Below, one piece after another: positions 25,945 through 34,118 of a DNA stretch of 64,000 nucleotides. The stretch comes from Streptomyces coelicoflavus. Its GTDB lineage: Bacteria > Actinomycetota > Actinomycetes > Streptomycetales > Streptomycetaceae. Position 1 is the first letter of the stretch, and the number at the start of each line of letters is the position of its first letter. Location of the stretch: contig NZ_BEWB01000014.1 of NCBI RefSeq assembly GCF_003112555.1, positions 62,001 to 126,000 of the forward strand, in the 5' to 3' direction. The notes under the pieces were generated by a model that was given only the letters and a program-made list of their open reading frames with translations, was not told the DNA's origin and searched no databases. Made by a program: the position numbers and the translations under genes.

Positions 25945-27182
25945 GCTGACGTGCCTCCCAGGGCAGTGGTCGGGGTGAACCGCACGGGCAACTCGGTCAG
26001 CCCCCGCAGCCAGGGCGAGGGGCGACGGGTGAGGGACCCGGCGGGCACCGCCAGGTCGATGTCCGGCAGCCGGTCGAGCACGACCTCGATGCCGGTGCGC
26101 GCGATCACCTCGGCGACCTCCTGCGCGGGGAACGGGCAGCGGTGCTCGCCGTGGCCGAAGGAGAAGTGCGCGTTGTTGCCGCCGGTGAGCGCGGAGCCGT
26201 CGGTGCGGACCTGCGGGTCGGAGTTGGCGCCCTGGAGGCCGAGCAGCACCAGGTCGCCGGCCCGGACGCGGCGCCCGCCGAGCTGCGTGTCCCGGGACGC
26301 CCAGCGGCCGGCCACGTTCTGCGTGGGCGTGTCCTCCCACAGCACCTCGTTCATGGCCTCGGCGACGCTGTTGCGGCCGCCGAAGAGCGACGCGGCGAAG
26401 CGGTCGTCGGTGAGCATCAGGCGCAGCGAGTTGCCGATCCAGTCCGCCGTCGGCTGGTGGCCCGCGGCCATCATCACCATCAGGTCCTGGGCGACCTCCT
26501 CCTCGCTGAAGCCGCTGTCGTCCGCCAGCATCCGGGAGGCGACGTCGTCGGCGGGCGCCGCCTTCCGGTCGGCCAGCAGCGCCGCCATCGACGTGGCGAG
26601 GTGCGTCTGGCCCGCCAGGGCCCGCTCCCTGCCGTCGATCATGTCGTTCAGCGCGGTGACGAGCGCCGGGCCCTGCTCGTCGGAGAAGCCGTACAGGCGG
26701 GCCAGCACGCGCACCGGCAGCAGCATGGCGTAGTCGCCGACGAGGTCGGCCTCGCCCTTGGCGCAGAGCCGGTCGACGAGTTCGTCGGCGAAGCGTTCGG
26801 CGTGGCCGCGCAGGGTGTGCGGGTCGACGGCCTCCAGCGCGTCGCTGATCATGGCGGCGCGTTCGCGGTGCCGCTCACCGACCGTGTACAGGATCGACGG
26901 CTGCTTGCGTCCGATCATCGGCAGCAGCGGCCAGTCCTCCGGGATGTTCTCCCACTGGTTCCACAGGTCCGAGTCCCGGCTGAACAGCACCGGGTCGCCG
27001 GTGACCTGGTGCAGCTCGCGGTAGCCGAGCACCAGCCAGGCCGGTACGTCGCCGTCCAGCACCACCGGTGTGACGGCGCCGTGCTCGCGCCGCATCCGCC
27101 GGTACAGCAGGGCGGGATCGGTCTGGAAGCGGGGGCCGCCGAGCGGTACGGCGCCCGGGACGCCGTGGGCGTCGGTGCTCAC
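25941..27182 (-). CDS. atypical cytochrome P450 of the conservon (CYP157-like, lacks ExxR)
   Basis: 413 residues from a GTG overlapping the GTPase stop. The heme loop SFGHGEHRCPFPAQ is present (Cys349). The K-helix reads NEVLWEDTP: Glu279 is kept but the invariant Arg of ExxR is Trp282 (codon TGG at 26339-26337). The I-helix is AGHQPT (240-245), so the usual acid is Gln and the first Thr is Pro. Absence of ExxR is documented for the CYP157 family in conservons. Whether the enzyme oxygenates, or acts as a heme-binding partner of the neighbouring P450, is open. Confidence 0.88.
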   Translation of the reverse strand: MSTDAHGVPGAVPLGGPRFQTDPALLYRRMRREHGAVTPVVLDGDVPAWLVLGYRELHQVTGDPVLFSRDSDLWNQWENIPEDWPLLPMIGRKQPSILYTVGERHRERAAMISDALEAVDPHTLRGHAERFADELVDRLCAKGEADLVGDYAMLLPVRVLARLYGFSDEQGPALVTALNDMIDGRERALAGQTHLATSMAALLADRKAAPADDVASRMLADDSGFSEEEVAQDLMVMMAAGHQPTADWIGNSLRLMLTDDRFAASLFGGRNSVAEAMNEVLWEDTPTQNVAGRWASRDTQLGGRRVRAGDLVLLGLQGANSDPQVRTDGSALTGGNNAHFSFGHGEHRCPFPAQEVAEVIARTGIEVVLDRLPDIDLAVPAGSLTRRPSPWLRGLTELPVRFTPTTALGGTSA

Positions 27183-27820
27183 ACGAACTCCTGTCGGGGT
27201 GGGGCGGCGTGGCCGCCGTAGCGGGCCCGCAGGTGCTCGACCAGCGTGATCAGCACCTGCTTGCTGGACTCCCGGGACCTGGCGTCGCAGGAGACCAGCG
27301 GCACCCGCGGGTCCAGGTCGAGGGCCTCGCGGACCGCCTCGGGCGAGTGCTCCGGGCCGCCGAAGTCGTTGCAGGCCACGATGAACGGCGTGCCGTGGTG
27401 CTCCAGGCGGTCGATGGCGTACCAGGAGTCGTCGATGCGCCGGGTGTCGACGAGGACCACCGCGCCGAGCGTGCCCGAGAACAGCCGGTCCCACAGGAAC
27501 CAGAACCGCTCCTGGCCGGGCGCGCCGAACAGGTACAGCACGTTGCGCGCGTCGAGGCTGATCCGGCCGAAGTCGAAGGCGACGGTCGTCGCGGACTTGC
27601 CGCGCACCTCGCTGATGTCGTCGACCGCCTCGCCGGCCTGCGTCATCGTCTCCTCGGTGTTGAGGGGACGTATCTCGCTGACCGAGCGGACCATGGTCGT
27701 CTTGCCGACACCGAAGCCGCCCACGACCACGATCTTCAGACCGTTGTCGGCGGCCGCGCCCAGCGGGGTGCGGTCCGGGGCGCTCGCCGGGGTACGGGCG
27801 TCAGAGATTGCGGAGTCCAA
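27179..27820 (-). CDS. cvnD: conservon GTPase CvnD
   Basis: 213 residues. The P-loop is GGFGVGKTT (about residues 34-42), followed by ETMTQAGEAVDD, the G3-like LFGAPGQERF and ACNDFGG in place of the NKxD motif. This is the CvnD small GTPase of Streptomyces conservons, expected to cycle with the roadblock protein CvnB on the membrane complex of the CvnA kinase. The only available start is TTG at 27820, overlapping cvnC by 20 bases, which is longer than the 4-base overlaps elsewhere in the operon. Confidence 0.92.
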   Translation of the reverse strand: MDSAISDARTPASAPDRTPLGAAADNGLKIVVVGGFGVGKTTMVRSVSEIRPLNTEETMTQAGEAVDDISEVRGKSATTVAFDFGRISLDARNVLYLFGAPGQERFWFLWDRLFSGTLGAVVLVDTRRIDDSWYAIDRLEHHGTPFIVACNDFGGPEHSPEAVREALDLDPRVPLVSCDARSRESSKQVLITLVEHLRARYGGHAAPPRQEFV

Positions 27821-28148
27821 CGAGCACCTGCTCCAGGATGTCGGGATCGGGGACGGCTGCCGTGTACGGGTGGCGTGCGCTCACCCGGCCGGCGGCGTGC
27901 AGGTCGGCGAGCAGGATCTTGGTGATGCTCACCGGGAGCCGCAGTTCGGCGGCGATCTCCACCACGGCCGTGGGGGCCTCGGTCAGCCTCAGGATCGCCG
28001 TGTGCTCCGACTGCATGCCGGGCCTCGGCTCGCACTCGGCGACCACGAGGGTGACCAGGTCGAAGGGGTTGTCGCGACCCGAGCTGCTGCGTCCCTGGGT
28101 GACGGTGTACAGGCGGTCGGGCGCGTCGTCCCTGCCGGGGCGGCTCAT
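27801..28148 (-). CDS. cvnC: conservon DUF742 protein CvnC
   Basis: 115 residues of the DUF742 family: DRLYTVTQGRSSSGRDNPFDLVTLVV at the N-terminus, then a winged-helix-like HTAILRLTEAPTAVVEIAAELRLPVSITKILLADL and the terminal DILEQVLVGLRNL. Despite the helix-turn-helix appearance, its role is as a component of the CvnABCD membrane signalling complex. ATG overlaps the cvnB stop. Confidence 0.92.
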   Translation of the reverse strand: MSRPGRDDAPDRLYTVTQGRSSSGRDNPFDLVTLVVAECEPRPGMQSEHTAILRLTEAPTAVVEIAAELRLPVSITKILLADLHAAGRVSARHPYTAAVPDPDILEQVLVGLRNL

Positions 28149-28552
28149 GAGGTGCGCGGCAGCGCGGTGAGGTGCTCGCCGAGCTGCTCGACGAGTTCGC
28201 TCATGTTGTGCCCGACGAGCCCCGCGTCCGCGTCCTCCGAGGTGACGACGGCGAGGTGCGCGCCCTCACCGGCCTCCACGATGAACAGGACCCCGCCGTA
28301 GAACTCGGCCATCGCCGAGCGCACCCCGCCGCTGCCGTCGCCGAACTCCACGGAGGCGCCGTGGGACAGCGACTGGATCCCGGCGGCGATGGCGGCCAGT
28401 TGGTCGGCCTGGTCGACGGAGAGCTCCGGGGTGCGGCACAGCTTGAGTCCGTCACGGGAGAGGACGAGCGCGTGCCGCGCGCCCGGAGTGCGCTCCAGGA
28501 GGCCCTCGATGAGCCAGGTGAGCTTCTCGTCGGCGGTGGTCGAGCCGGTCAT
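28145..28552 (-). CDS. cvnB: conservon roadblock/LC7 protein CvnB
   Basis: 135 residues of a roadblock/LC7 fold: LTWLIEGLLERTPGARHALVLSRDGL, DQADQLAAIAAGIQSLSHGAS and YGGVLFIVEAGEGAHLAVVTSED. Roadblock proteins act as GTPase partners (MglB-like), here for CvnD. Its ATG overlaps the cvnA stop (ATGA). Confidence 0.93.
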   Translation of the reverse strand: MTGSTTADEKLTWLIEGLLERTPGARHALVLSRDGLKLCRTPELSVDQADQLAAIAAGIQSLSHGASVEFGDGSGGVRSAMAEFYGGVLFIVEAGEGAHLAVVTSEDADAGLVGHNMSELVEQLGEHLTALPRTS

Positions 28553-30327
28553 GGAGTGGTGTCGCCTTCCGGGTGCGCGGGTGAGTGGGACGGGTGGTCG
28601 GGGGCCGTCTCGGCCGGTTCGGGTGCGGCGCCGGTGGTGTTCCGTACGGCCTGGCGGAAGCTGCTGAAGCGGGCCGCGCGCGCCTTGGCGTCCTCGGCGG
28701 AGGGGGCGGGGCGCGGCTCGGCGGCCCGGGCTGCGGCCCGGGCGCGTTCGGCGGCGGCGAGGGTACGGCCGCGGCGCCGCTTGGGCAGCTCCACGGCGGC
28801 CCGGTCCTGCGCCGCCGGGTTCTGATGCGGGTCCGGGTTCTGATGCCCGTCCTGGTTCTGATCCCGGTTCGGGTTCTGATGCGGGTCCTGGTCCTGGTGC
28901 CGGTCCTGTTTCTGATCCCGGTCCTGGCCTTGATCCCGGCCCGGGGCCTGGAGCACGTCCCGGCCTTGAACCGCTTCCCGCTCCCCGTCGCGGTTCCGCT
29001 TCCGGTCCCCGTCGCGGTCCCGGTTTCCGTCCTGTTCCCGGTCCGCGTGGTGGTGGACGGGCGGCGGCTCGCGATCCACCTCCGCGAGAGGGGGCTCGGC
29101 GCCGGCCTCGGGGGTGGACGGCGCGGGGGCCGGTCCCCCGCCCGCCCGGACCGTCGGTGCGGTCGGGACCGCCGGCGCCGTCCCCGGCGCGTCGGAGACG
29201 GCGGGGCCGCTCAGGATGTCCTGGGGGACGAGCATCAGCACGCCCGTGCCTCCGCGTGCGGACGGCCGGAAGGACACCTTCAGCCCGTACTTGGCCGACA
29301 GCCGCCCCACCACGGCGAGCCCGAGCCGGGTGCCCGTCAGGCCACCGAGCCCCGTCGTCTCACCGGCCACCGCCTGCTGGGCCCGGCGCAGCTGCACCTC
29401 GCCCATCACCAGCCCGCTGTCCTCCACGGACACGATGACCCCGGCCGGCACCTCCTCCACGTACACGTGGACCTCCGCCGTCGGCGGGGAGAAGTTCGCC
29501 GCGTTGTCCAGCAGTTCGGCCAGCGCGTGCATGACGCCCTCGGCGGCGTGCCCGGCGACCGCGGAGTCGCTGGTGGAGTGCACGCGCACCCGCTGGTAGC
29601 CGGCGATACGGCCCATGGCGCCCCGCAGGATCGACTCCATGCCGATCGGCCGCGCCCAACGCCGGCCGGAGCGCGCCCCGGTGAGGACGGCCACGGAGTC
29701 GGCGATCCGGCCCGCCTGCGCGGTGCGGTGGTCGAGGTGGAGCAGGTCGGCGAGGACCTCCTCGTCGCTGTGCCGCTCCTCCATGGCGCGCAGGTCGGCG
29801 AGCATCCCGGTGGCCAGCGCCTGCATCCGGCCGGCCGCGTTCGCGGTCGCGGAGACGGCGGCGGCACGCTCGGCGGCGGCGTGCTTGAGCCGCGCGCCGA
29901 GGCGGGCGCTCTCCTCGGCGTGGCGGGCCGTCTCCGCGGCCCGCTGCCCGGCGAGTCGCGCGCGTTCCTGCTCGAAATCCTCCGTGAGTCGCTCCCGTTC
30001 GCGCACGAACTCCGCGGTGAGAGCGTCGCGTTCACGATCGGCCTCGGCCGCGGCACGGGCCCGCCCGGCATCCGCGTCCGCCCGGGCGGCGGCCAGCAGC
30101 CGCCGTGTGGCCCGCTCCGCGCGGACGGCGTGCACGGCCGCCGTCAGTGCCGCGGTGAGCAGGATCGCCGCGGCGCCCGCGCCCAGCCCGAGCGGAAGGC
30201 GTACCGAGGAGGGCGCCGCGGCCACGGCGCCGCCGACGACCAGCGCCGCCACGACGGCACACGGCAGGGCCACTGCTGCGAGGGCGCGGGGGGAGGGGCG
30301 GTCGCCGGTGCGGGCGGGCGCGGTCAT
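28549..30327 (-). CDS. cvnA: conservon sensor histidine-kinase-like protein CvnA
   Basis: 592 residues. Two N-terminal hydrophobic segments (ALAAVALPCAVVAALVVGGA and LGAGAAAILLTAALTAAV) are followed by a long Ala/Glu/Arg coiled coil, a dimerisation-like helix (LLHLDHRTAQAGRIADSV) and an HATPase_c domain (HALAELLDNAANFSPPTAEV, VEDSGLVMG, GLGLAVVGRL-like GTRLGLAVVGRLSAKYG). A low-complexity C-terminal tail contains tandem hexapeptides rich in Asp, Gln, Asn, His and Pro, encoded by the 18-bp repeat at 28819-28980. I chose ATG 30327; an ATG at 30384 would add 19 basic residues. First gene of the operon cvnA-B-C-D-P450-P450. Confidence 0.9.
   Translation of the reverse strand: MTAPARTGDRPSPRALAAVALPCAVVAALVVGGAVAAAPSSVRLPLGLGAGAAAILLTAALTAAVHAVRAERATRRLLAAARADADAGRARAAAEADRERDALTAEFVRERERLTEDFEQERARLAGQRAAETARHAEESARLGARLKHAAAERAAAVSATANAAGRMQALATGMLADLRAMEERHSDEEVLADLLHLDHRTAQAGRIADSVAVLTGARSGRRWARPIGMESILRGAMGRIAGYQRVRVHSTSDSAVAGHAAEGVMHALAELLDNAANFSPPTAEVHVYVEEVPAGVIVSVEDSGLVMGEVQLRRAQQAVAGETTGLGGLTGTRLGLAVVGRLSAKYGLKVSFRPSARGGTGVLMLVPQDILSGPAVSDAPGTAPAVPTAPTVRAGGGPAPAPSTPEAGAEPPLAEVDREPPPVHHHADREQDGNRDRDGDRKRNRDGEREAVQGRDVLQAPGRDQGQDRDQKQDRHQDQDPHQNPNRDQNQDGHQNPDPHQNPAAQDRAAVELPKRRRGRTLAAAERARAAARAAEPRPAPSAEDAKARAARFSSFRQAVRNTTGAAPEPAETAPDHPSHSPAHPEGDTTP
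28819..28980. repeat. 18-bp tandem repeat in cvnA
   Basis: Nine consecutive 18-bp units starting GTTCTGATGCGGGTCCGG (plus strand), seven clear (28819-28944) and two degenerate, fading further to about 29052. Because 18 is divisible by 3 the repeat stays in frame and encodes hexapeptides such as HQNPDP, DQNQDG and DRDQKQ in the CvnA tail. Confidence 0.85.
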
Positions 30328-30419
30328 CAATCGGGTCCTCGCCAGGCCGCCGTAGCGGCCCTCGTGTCGTCCAACGGGGCGCATGCGAGCAGAGGGCTGT
30401 CACACGGCACTCAACTGGC

Positions 30420-30444
30420 GATCACTATACGAGTGTTCGTGATC
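30420..30444 (-). promoter_or_regulatory. inverted repeat over the probable cvnA promoter
   Basis: GATCAC (30420-30425) and GTGATC (30439-30444) form an inverted repeat with a 13-base spacer. On the minus strand TATAGT (30429-30424) inside it is a good -10; no matching -35 is clear. A longer AT-rich stretch follows, including GAGAGAA (30450-30456) and TTCTCTC (30478-30484), which can form another hairpin. Confidence 0.4.
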
Positions 30445-30499
30445 CCAAAGAGAGAAACTTGTTCAACTTCTTGTTCGTTCTCTCAAGTTGCCAGTCCCC

Positions 30500-31192
30500 T
30501 CACGGCAGGCCACCCTGCTCGCAGACCCGGGCCGCCACGTCCCGCAGTTTGACGTTGTTGTCCTGCGAGTACCGGCGCAGGGCCGCGAAGGCCTGGTCCT
30601 CGGTGAGGCGGTGCCTGCCCATGAGGATGCCCATGGCCTCCCCGATGGTGTGCCGGGTGCCGATGGCCTCCTGCAACTGGGCGTGCGTACGCGCGCTGGC
30701 GAAGGCGACCGCCGCGTGGGAGGCCAGCAGCCAGCCGGCCGTCTCGTCGGCCTCGGTGAACGCGCCGGGCTTGTAGGAGTACATGTTCAGCGCACCGAGG
30801 TTCTCGTCCTCGGTGAACAGCAGGAAGCCCATCATGCTGCCGAGGTTCAGCTTGCGCGCCTCGGGGACGTACTTGGGCCAGCGCCGGGCCTCGTCGGTGA
30901 AGTCGACGATCCGGAAATGCCGCTCGCCCGTGTCGCTGCGGGCGGCGTCGAAGCACGGACCCTCTCCGAGGCGCCCCTGCAACGCGTCGCTTTCGACGAC
31001 CACCTGCTCGGTGGGGGCCAGTGACTGCACGTGATCGGCGCGCAGAATGAGGATGCCGGCGGCGTCGCAGTCCTCCACCAGTTCCGTGGCCGAAGCGGTG
31101 ATCCTCTCGAGCGTGTCGTTCAGCGATTCCTGGGCCAGCAGGTCACGGGCCAACGAGGCCATCTGCTGGGCGAACCCGCGCCAGTCGTCCAT
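30500..31192 (-). CDS. GAF-ANTAR domain RNA-binding antiterminator-like regulator
   Basis: 230 residues: an N-terminal GAF domain (LNDTLERITASATELVEDCDAAGILILR to FASARTHAQLQ) and a C-terminal ANTAR domain (AIGTRHTIGEAMGILMGRHRLTEDQAFAALRRYSQDNNVKLRDVAARV). ANTAR proteins bind paired hairpins in nascent RNA to prevent termination; the GAF domain is a likely small-molecule or redox sensor. The ATG at 31192 has GGAGGAA with 6-base spacing. The upstream extension to 31267 lies in the intergenic region. Divergent from the marR-like gene. Confidence 0.87.
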   Translation of the reverse strand: MDDWRGFAQQMASLARDLLAQESLNDTLERITASATELVEDCDAAGILILRADHVQSLAPTEQVVVESDALQGRLGEGPCFDAARSDTGERHFRIVDFTDEARRWPKYVPEARKLNLGSMMGFLLFTEDENLGALNMYSYKPGAFTEADETAGWLLASHAAVAFASARTHAQLQEAIGTRHTIGEAMGILMGRHRLTEDQAFAALRRYSQDNNVKLRDVAARVCEQGGLP

Positions 31193-31268
31193 GCCGATTC
31201 CTCCCTCGCTCTCTGAAGGAGTGCCCCGAGACGGCCGTGGGCAACAGGGCGACGCCGGGGCGAACATC

Positions 31269-31306
31269 TTGTTTCACGCTACATCTAAATGCATAATGCG
31301 CTTATG
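31269..31306 (+). promoter_or_regulatory. leaderless promoter with CATAA-N5-TTATG operator of the marR-like gene
   Basis: TTGTTT (31269-31274), a 17-base spacer and CATAAT (31292-31297) form a vegetative-type promoter whose +1 would fall on the A of ATG 31304. The inverted repeat CATAA-TGCGC-TTATG (31292-31306) covers the -10 and start codon, an ideal place for MarR autorepression. Confidence 0.62.
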
Positions 31307-31756
31307 AACACGTCGCCGCAGGGCCCGGACGAGCTGATCATCGCCGTGGAGCAGATGATCCGGTACGTGCGGCAGAGCGCCCGGACCGGCGGTCTGAGCA
31401 CTGCCGCCGCCTCGACGCTGGCCCGGCTGAGCCGTGAGGGGCCGCAGCGGTTGACCGAGCTGGCCAGGGCCGAGGGCGTCTCCCAGCCGAACATGACCCA
31501 GCTCGTCACGCGCCTGGAGCGCGCGGGACTGGCCCGGCGCACCGCCGACGCGAGCGACGGCCGCGGCGTGCTCGTGGCGGTGACGCCCGCCGGCCTCGAG
31601 ATCCTGGCCCGGCGGCGCGCCGAACGTTCCGTGGCCCTCAGGCAGCTCATGGAGGACATGACCGGGCCGGAACAGCAGGCCACCACCACCGCGCTCCTGG
31701 CCCTGGCCCGGGTCATCGACAACCGTCAGGACACCTCGGAGGAAGACCGCGCATGA
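31304..31756 (+). CDS. MarR-family transcriptional regulator
   Basis: 150 residues with a winged helix-turn-helix: ASTLARLSREGPQRLTELARAEGVSQPNMTQLVTRLERAGLARRTADASDGRGVLVAVTPAG in the usual MarR layout between dimerisation helices. It begins at ATG 31304, the apparent transcription start; an ATG at 31289 would add five residues but lies upstream of the -10. The stop overlaps the MFS start (ATGA), so it most likely regulates itself and the exporter. Confidence 0.9.
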   Translation: MNTSPQGPDELIIAVEQMIRYVRQSARTGGLSTAAASTLARLSREGPQRLTELARAEGVSQPNMTQLVTRLERAGLARRTADASDGRGVLVAVTPAGLEILARRRAERSVALRQLMEDMTGPEQQATTTALLALARVIDNRQDTSEEDRA

Positions 31757-33474
31757 GTGCACCACGTGGACGGGCCGCCAGTCCCTTCCGGCAGCCCAAG
31801 GCGGTCTGGGCCGTCGCCTTCGCCTGTGTCATCTCGTTCATGGGCATCGGCCTGGTCGACCCGATCCTGCCGGCGCTGGCCGAGAGCCTGGACGCCACCC
31901 CCAGCCAGGTCTCCCTGCTGTTCAGCAGCTACCTGATCGTCACCGCCGTCGCCATGCTCTTCGTCGGCTGGGTCTCCAGCCGCATCGGCGCCAAGCGCAC
32001 CCTGGTCACCGGCCTCGCCGTCATCGTCGTCTTCGCCGCCCTGGCGGGCGCCACCGGCTCCATCAACGGCATCGTCGGCTTCCGCGCCGGCTGGGGACTG
32101 GGCAACGCCCTGTTCATCGCCACCTCGCTCGCGGTCATCGTGGCTTCCGCCAGCGGCGGCTTCAGCGGCGCGATCATCCTCTACGAGACCGCCCTGGGCC
32201 TCGGCATCGCCGTCGGCCCGCTGCTCGGCGGCGAACTGGGCGGCATCAGCTGGCGCGGACCCTTCTTCGGCGTCGCCGCGCTGATGGCCGTCGCCCTGAT
32301 CGCCACCCTCGCCCTCGTCCCCGACCTGCCCAGGCCCAAGCGGGTCACCTCACCCCTGGCCCCGCTGAAGGCGCTGCGCCACCGCGGCCTGCTGACCATG
32401 GGCATCATGGCCCTGCTGTACAACTGGGGCTTCTTCACCATGCTCGGCTACGCCCCGTACCCGATGGAGCTGGACGCCCACGAACTCGGCCTGGTCTTCA
32501 CCGGCTGGGGCCTGCTGGTCGCCGCCTTCAGCGTCTTCTTCGCCCCTCGCCTCCAGGCCCGCTACGGCACCGCGCCCGTCCTCTACGCCAACCTGCTCGG
32601 CCTCGCCGTCGTCATGGCCGTCATAGCCGCCGGGGTCACCGACCCCACCACCGTGATCGTCGCGGTCGTCGTCAGCGGCGCCTTCATCGGCGTCAACAAC
32701 ACCCTCACCACCCAGGCCGTCATGCTCGTCTCGCCGGTAGAGCGCCCCGTGGCCTCCTCGGCGTACGGCTTCCTGCGCTTCATCGGCGGTGGTCTGGCCC
32801 CCTACGTCGCCGGGAAGCTCGCCGACGCCACCGACCTGAGCGTCCCCTTCTACCTCGGCGCCGCCACCTTCCTGCTCGCCGTCCCGGTCCTGGCCAGCGG
32901 CCACCGGCTGCTCGGCCGGGCCGAGACGGACCCCGGCGAGGGAGCGCCCGTGAGCCCGACGCTGACCCCGGTGGGTGCCCCGGCCGCGACCGGCGCGTCG
33001 CCCGTGGTCGTGGCCGTCGGGTCCCACCACGAGGCGGCCGCCGTCGTGGACGCCGCCGCACGGCTCGCCCGCGACACCTCGAGCCCGCTCGAGGTCGTCC
33101 ACGTACGGCAGACCGCCGTCGTCGAGGAACAGGCCGCCGACACCGAGACCGACGCGGAGGCGGAGGCCGCCGTCACCGCGCACCTCGACCGGCTCGGCGG
33201 CCTCGGTGTCGCGGCCACCGGCCAGATCCTCACCGGCGTCGGCGACCACGCCGCCGCGGGCCGTGCCCTTGCCCGGCACGCCGCCGAGGCGGGCGCCCGC
33301 ACCATCGCGGTCGGCCGCTCCCCGCGCGGCCCGCTGACCCAGTTCGCCGACGGCAGCTTCACCACCGCCCTCACCCACGCCGCCACCTGCACCGTCGTCC
33401 TCGTCGACCCCGACGAGGAACCGCGCCCCCTGACGGTGCGGTCGCTGACGGAGCTGCGCGCCGAGACACGCTGA
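31753..33474 (+). CDS. MFS exporter fused to a universal stress protein (UspA) domain
   Basis: 573 residues. Residues about 15-400 are a 12-helix DHA1-type MFS permease (FMGIGLVDPILPALAESLDATPSQVSLLFSSYL, motif A FVGWVSSRIGAKRTLV, motif C-like YETALGLGIAVGPLLGG). After a Pro/Ala linker, residues about 415-555 form a Usp fold (SPVVVAVGSHHEAAAVVDAAARLA, EVVHVRQTAVVEE, IAVGRSPRGPLTQFADGS, CTVVLVDP). The G-x2-G-x9-G(S/T) nucleotide motif is only partly matched. The Usp domain probably faces the cytoplasm and may tune transport. The MarR gene directly upstream suggests drug or metabolite export induced by its ligand. Confidence 0.88.
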   Translation: MSAPRGRAASPFRQPKAVWAVAFACVISFMGIGLVDPILPALAESLDATPSQVSLLFSSYLIVTAVAMLFVGWVSSRIGAKRTLVTGLAVIVVFAALAGATGSINGIVGFRAGWGLGNALFIATSLAVIVASASGGFSGAIILYETALGLGIAVGPLLGGELGGISWRGPFFGVAALMAVALIATLALVPDLPRPKRVTSPLAPLKALRHRGLLTMGIMALLYNWGFFTMLGYAPYPMELDAHELGLVFTGWGLLVAAFSVFFAPRLQARYGTAPVLYANLLGLAVVMAVIAAGVTDPTTVIVAVVVSGAFIGVNNTLTTQAVMLVSPVERPVASSAYGFLRFIGGGLAPYVAGKLADATDLSVPFYLGAATFLLAVPVLASGHRLLGRAETDPGEGAPVSPTLTPVGAPAATGASPVVVAVGSHHEAAAVVDAAARLARDTSSPLEVVHVRQTAVVEEQAADTETDAEAEAAVTAHLDRLGGLGVAATGQILTGVGDHAAAGRALARHAAEAGARTIAVGRSPRGPLTQFADGSFTTALTHAATCTVVLVDPDEEPRPLTVRSLTELRAETR

Positions 33475-33505
33475 GAAGCCCGCCGCTGCCCGACCCCGCC
33501 GCCGG

Positions 33506-33988
33506 TCAGACGCCGTCGCCGCCCTCCAGCGGCCTCCTCAGCCGGTCGGCGGCCTCCGGCGGCTGGATGCGCATGCCGGGCCGCCGGCGGTGCGCGGTCA
33601 GGTACGTCACCCCGTCCGGTCCGGCCACCACGGCCCGGGTCGAACCGTGCGGCAACCAGGTCAGGGTGCCCGCGCGCAGGGCATGCCCGCCGTCGGCGGA
33701 GTCGAGGCGGGCCTCACCGGCGAGGACGAGGAGCAGGACGTCGAGGTCGGGCTCGGTGTGCGTGTCCACCCGGCCCCCGGCGGGAAGACGGACGACGTTG
33801 GCGTCGAGCTGCCGTCCGGGTTCCGCCAGCTTCCACAGGGCGCCGGGCGGCGCGTCGCTCCCCAGGGACACGAGTTCCGCCGTGTCGCACAGCAGCCGGG
33901 GGAGGGGGGCGTCCGCGCCCGTACCGGCGTCCGTGCCTGTATCGGCGTCCACCCCCGTACCGGAGGAGCCGCTGTCTTCCACTGCCAT
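33506..33988 (-). CDS. cupin-domain protein
   Basis: 160 residues. The N-terminus is a DT/GT-rich low-complexity stretch (SGTGVDADTGTDAGTGADAP); the rest is a single cupin barrel (NVVRLPAGGRVDTHTEPDLDVLLLVLAGEARL, ALRAGTLTWLPHGSTRAVV). The first cupin motif keeps only one His and a Glu, so metal binding is uncertain. It is divergent from nsrR, and the sequence GCATCTGAT, shared with the hmpA and nsrR promoters, overlaps its start codon, so NO-responsive control is possible. Start ATG 33988; no strong ribosome site. Confidence 0.7.
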   Translation of the reverse strand: MAVEDSGSSGTGVDADTGTDAGTGADAPLPRLLCDTAELVSLGSDAPPGALWKLAEPGRQLDANVVRLPAGGRVDTHTEPDLDVLLLVLAGEARLDSADGGHALRAGTLTWLPHGSTRAVVAGPDGVTYLTAHRRRPGMRIQPPEAADRLRRPLEGGDGV

Positions 33989-33995
33989 CAGATGC
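33987..33995 (-). promoter_or_regulatory. GCATCTGAT element at the cupin start
   Basis: On the minus strand GCATCTGAT overlaps the ATG of the cupin gene. It is identical to the element before hmpA and one base from that before nsrR. Candidate NsrR contact site. Confidence 0.35.
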
Positions 33996-34118
33996 CGCCG
34001 ATCCGTGTGCCCAACCGTGCCTGGACGCCGCCCACTTGTGCGGCGCGCTCCGGGTGCGGCCGGTCCAGTGACGCACTGCACAGGGCCCGTACCCCCGGTA
34101 AAGGCGAATCTAGCATGT

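Noticed and set aside
24721..27182. P450 pair as part of a biosynthetic gene cluster
   Set aside because: No PKS, NRPS, terpene or other core enzyme is linked; gene order and overlaps identify a conservon.
28819..29052. Tandem repeats as a CRISPR array
   Set aside because: Units are contiguous 18-bp copies without spacers and lie in frame inside cvnA.
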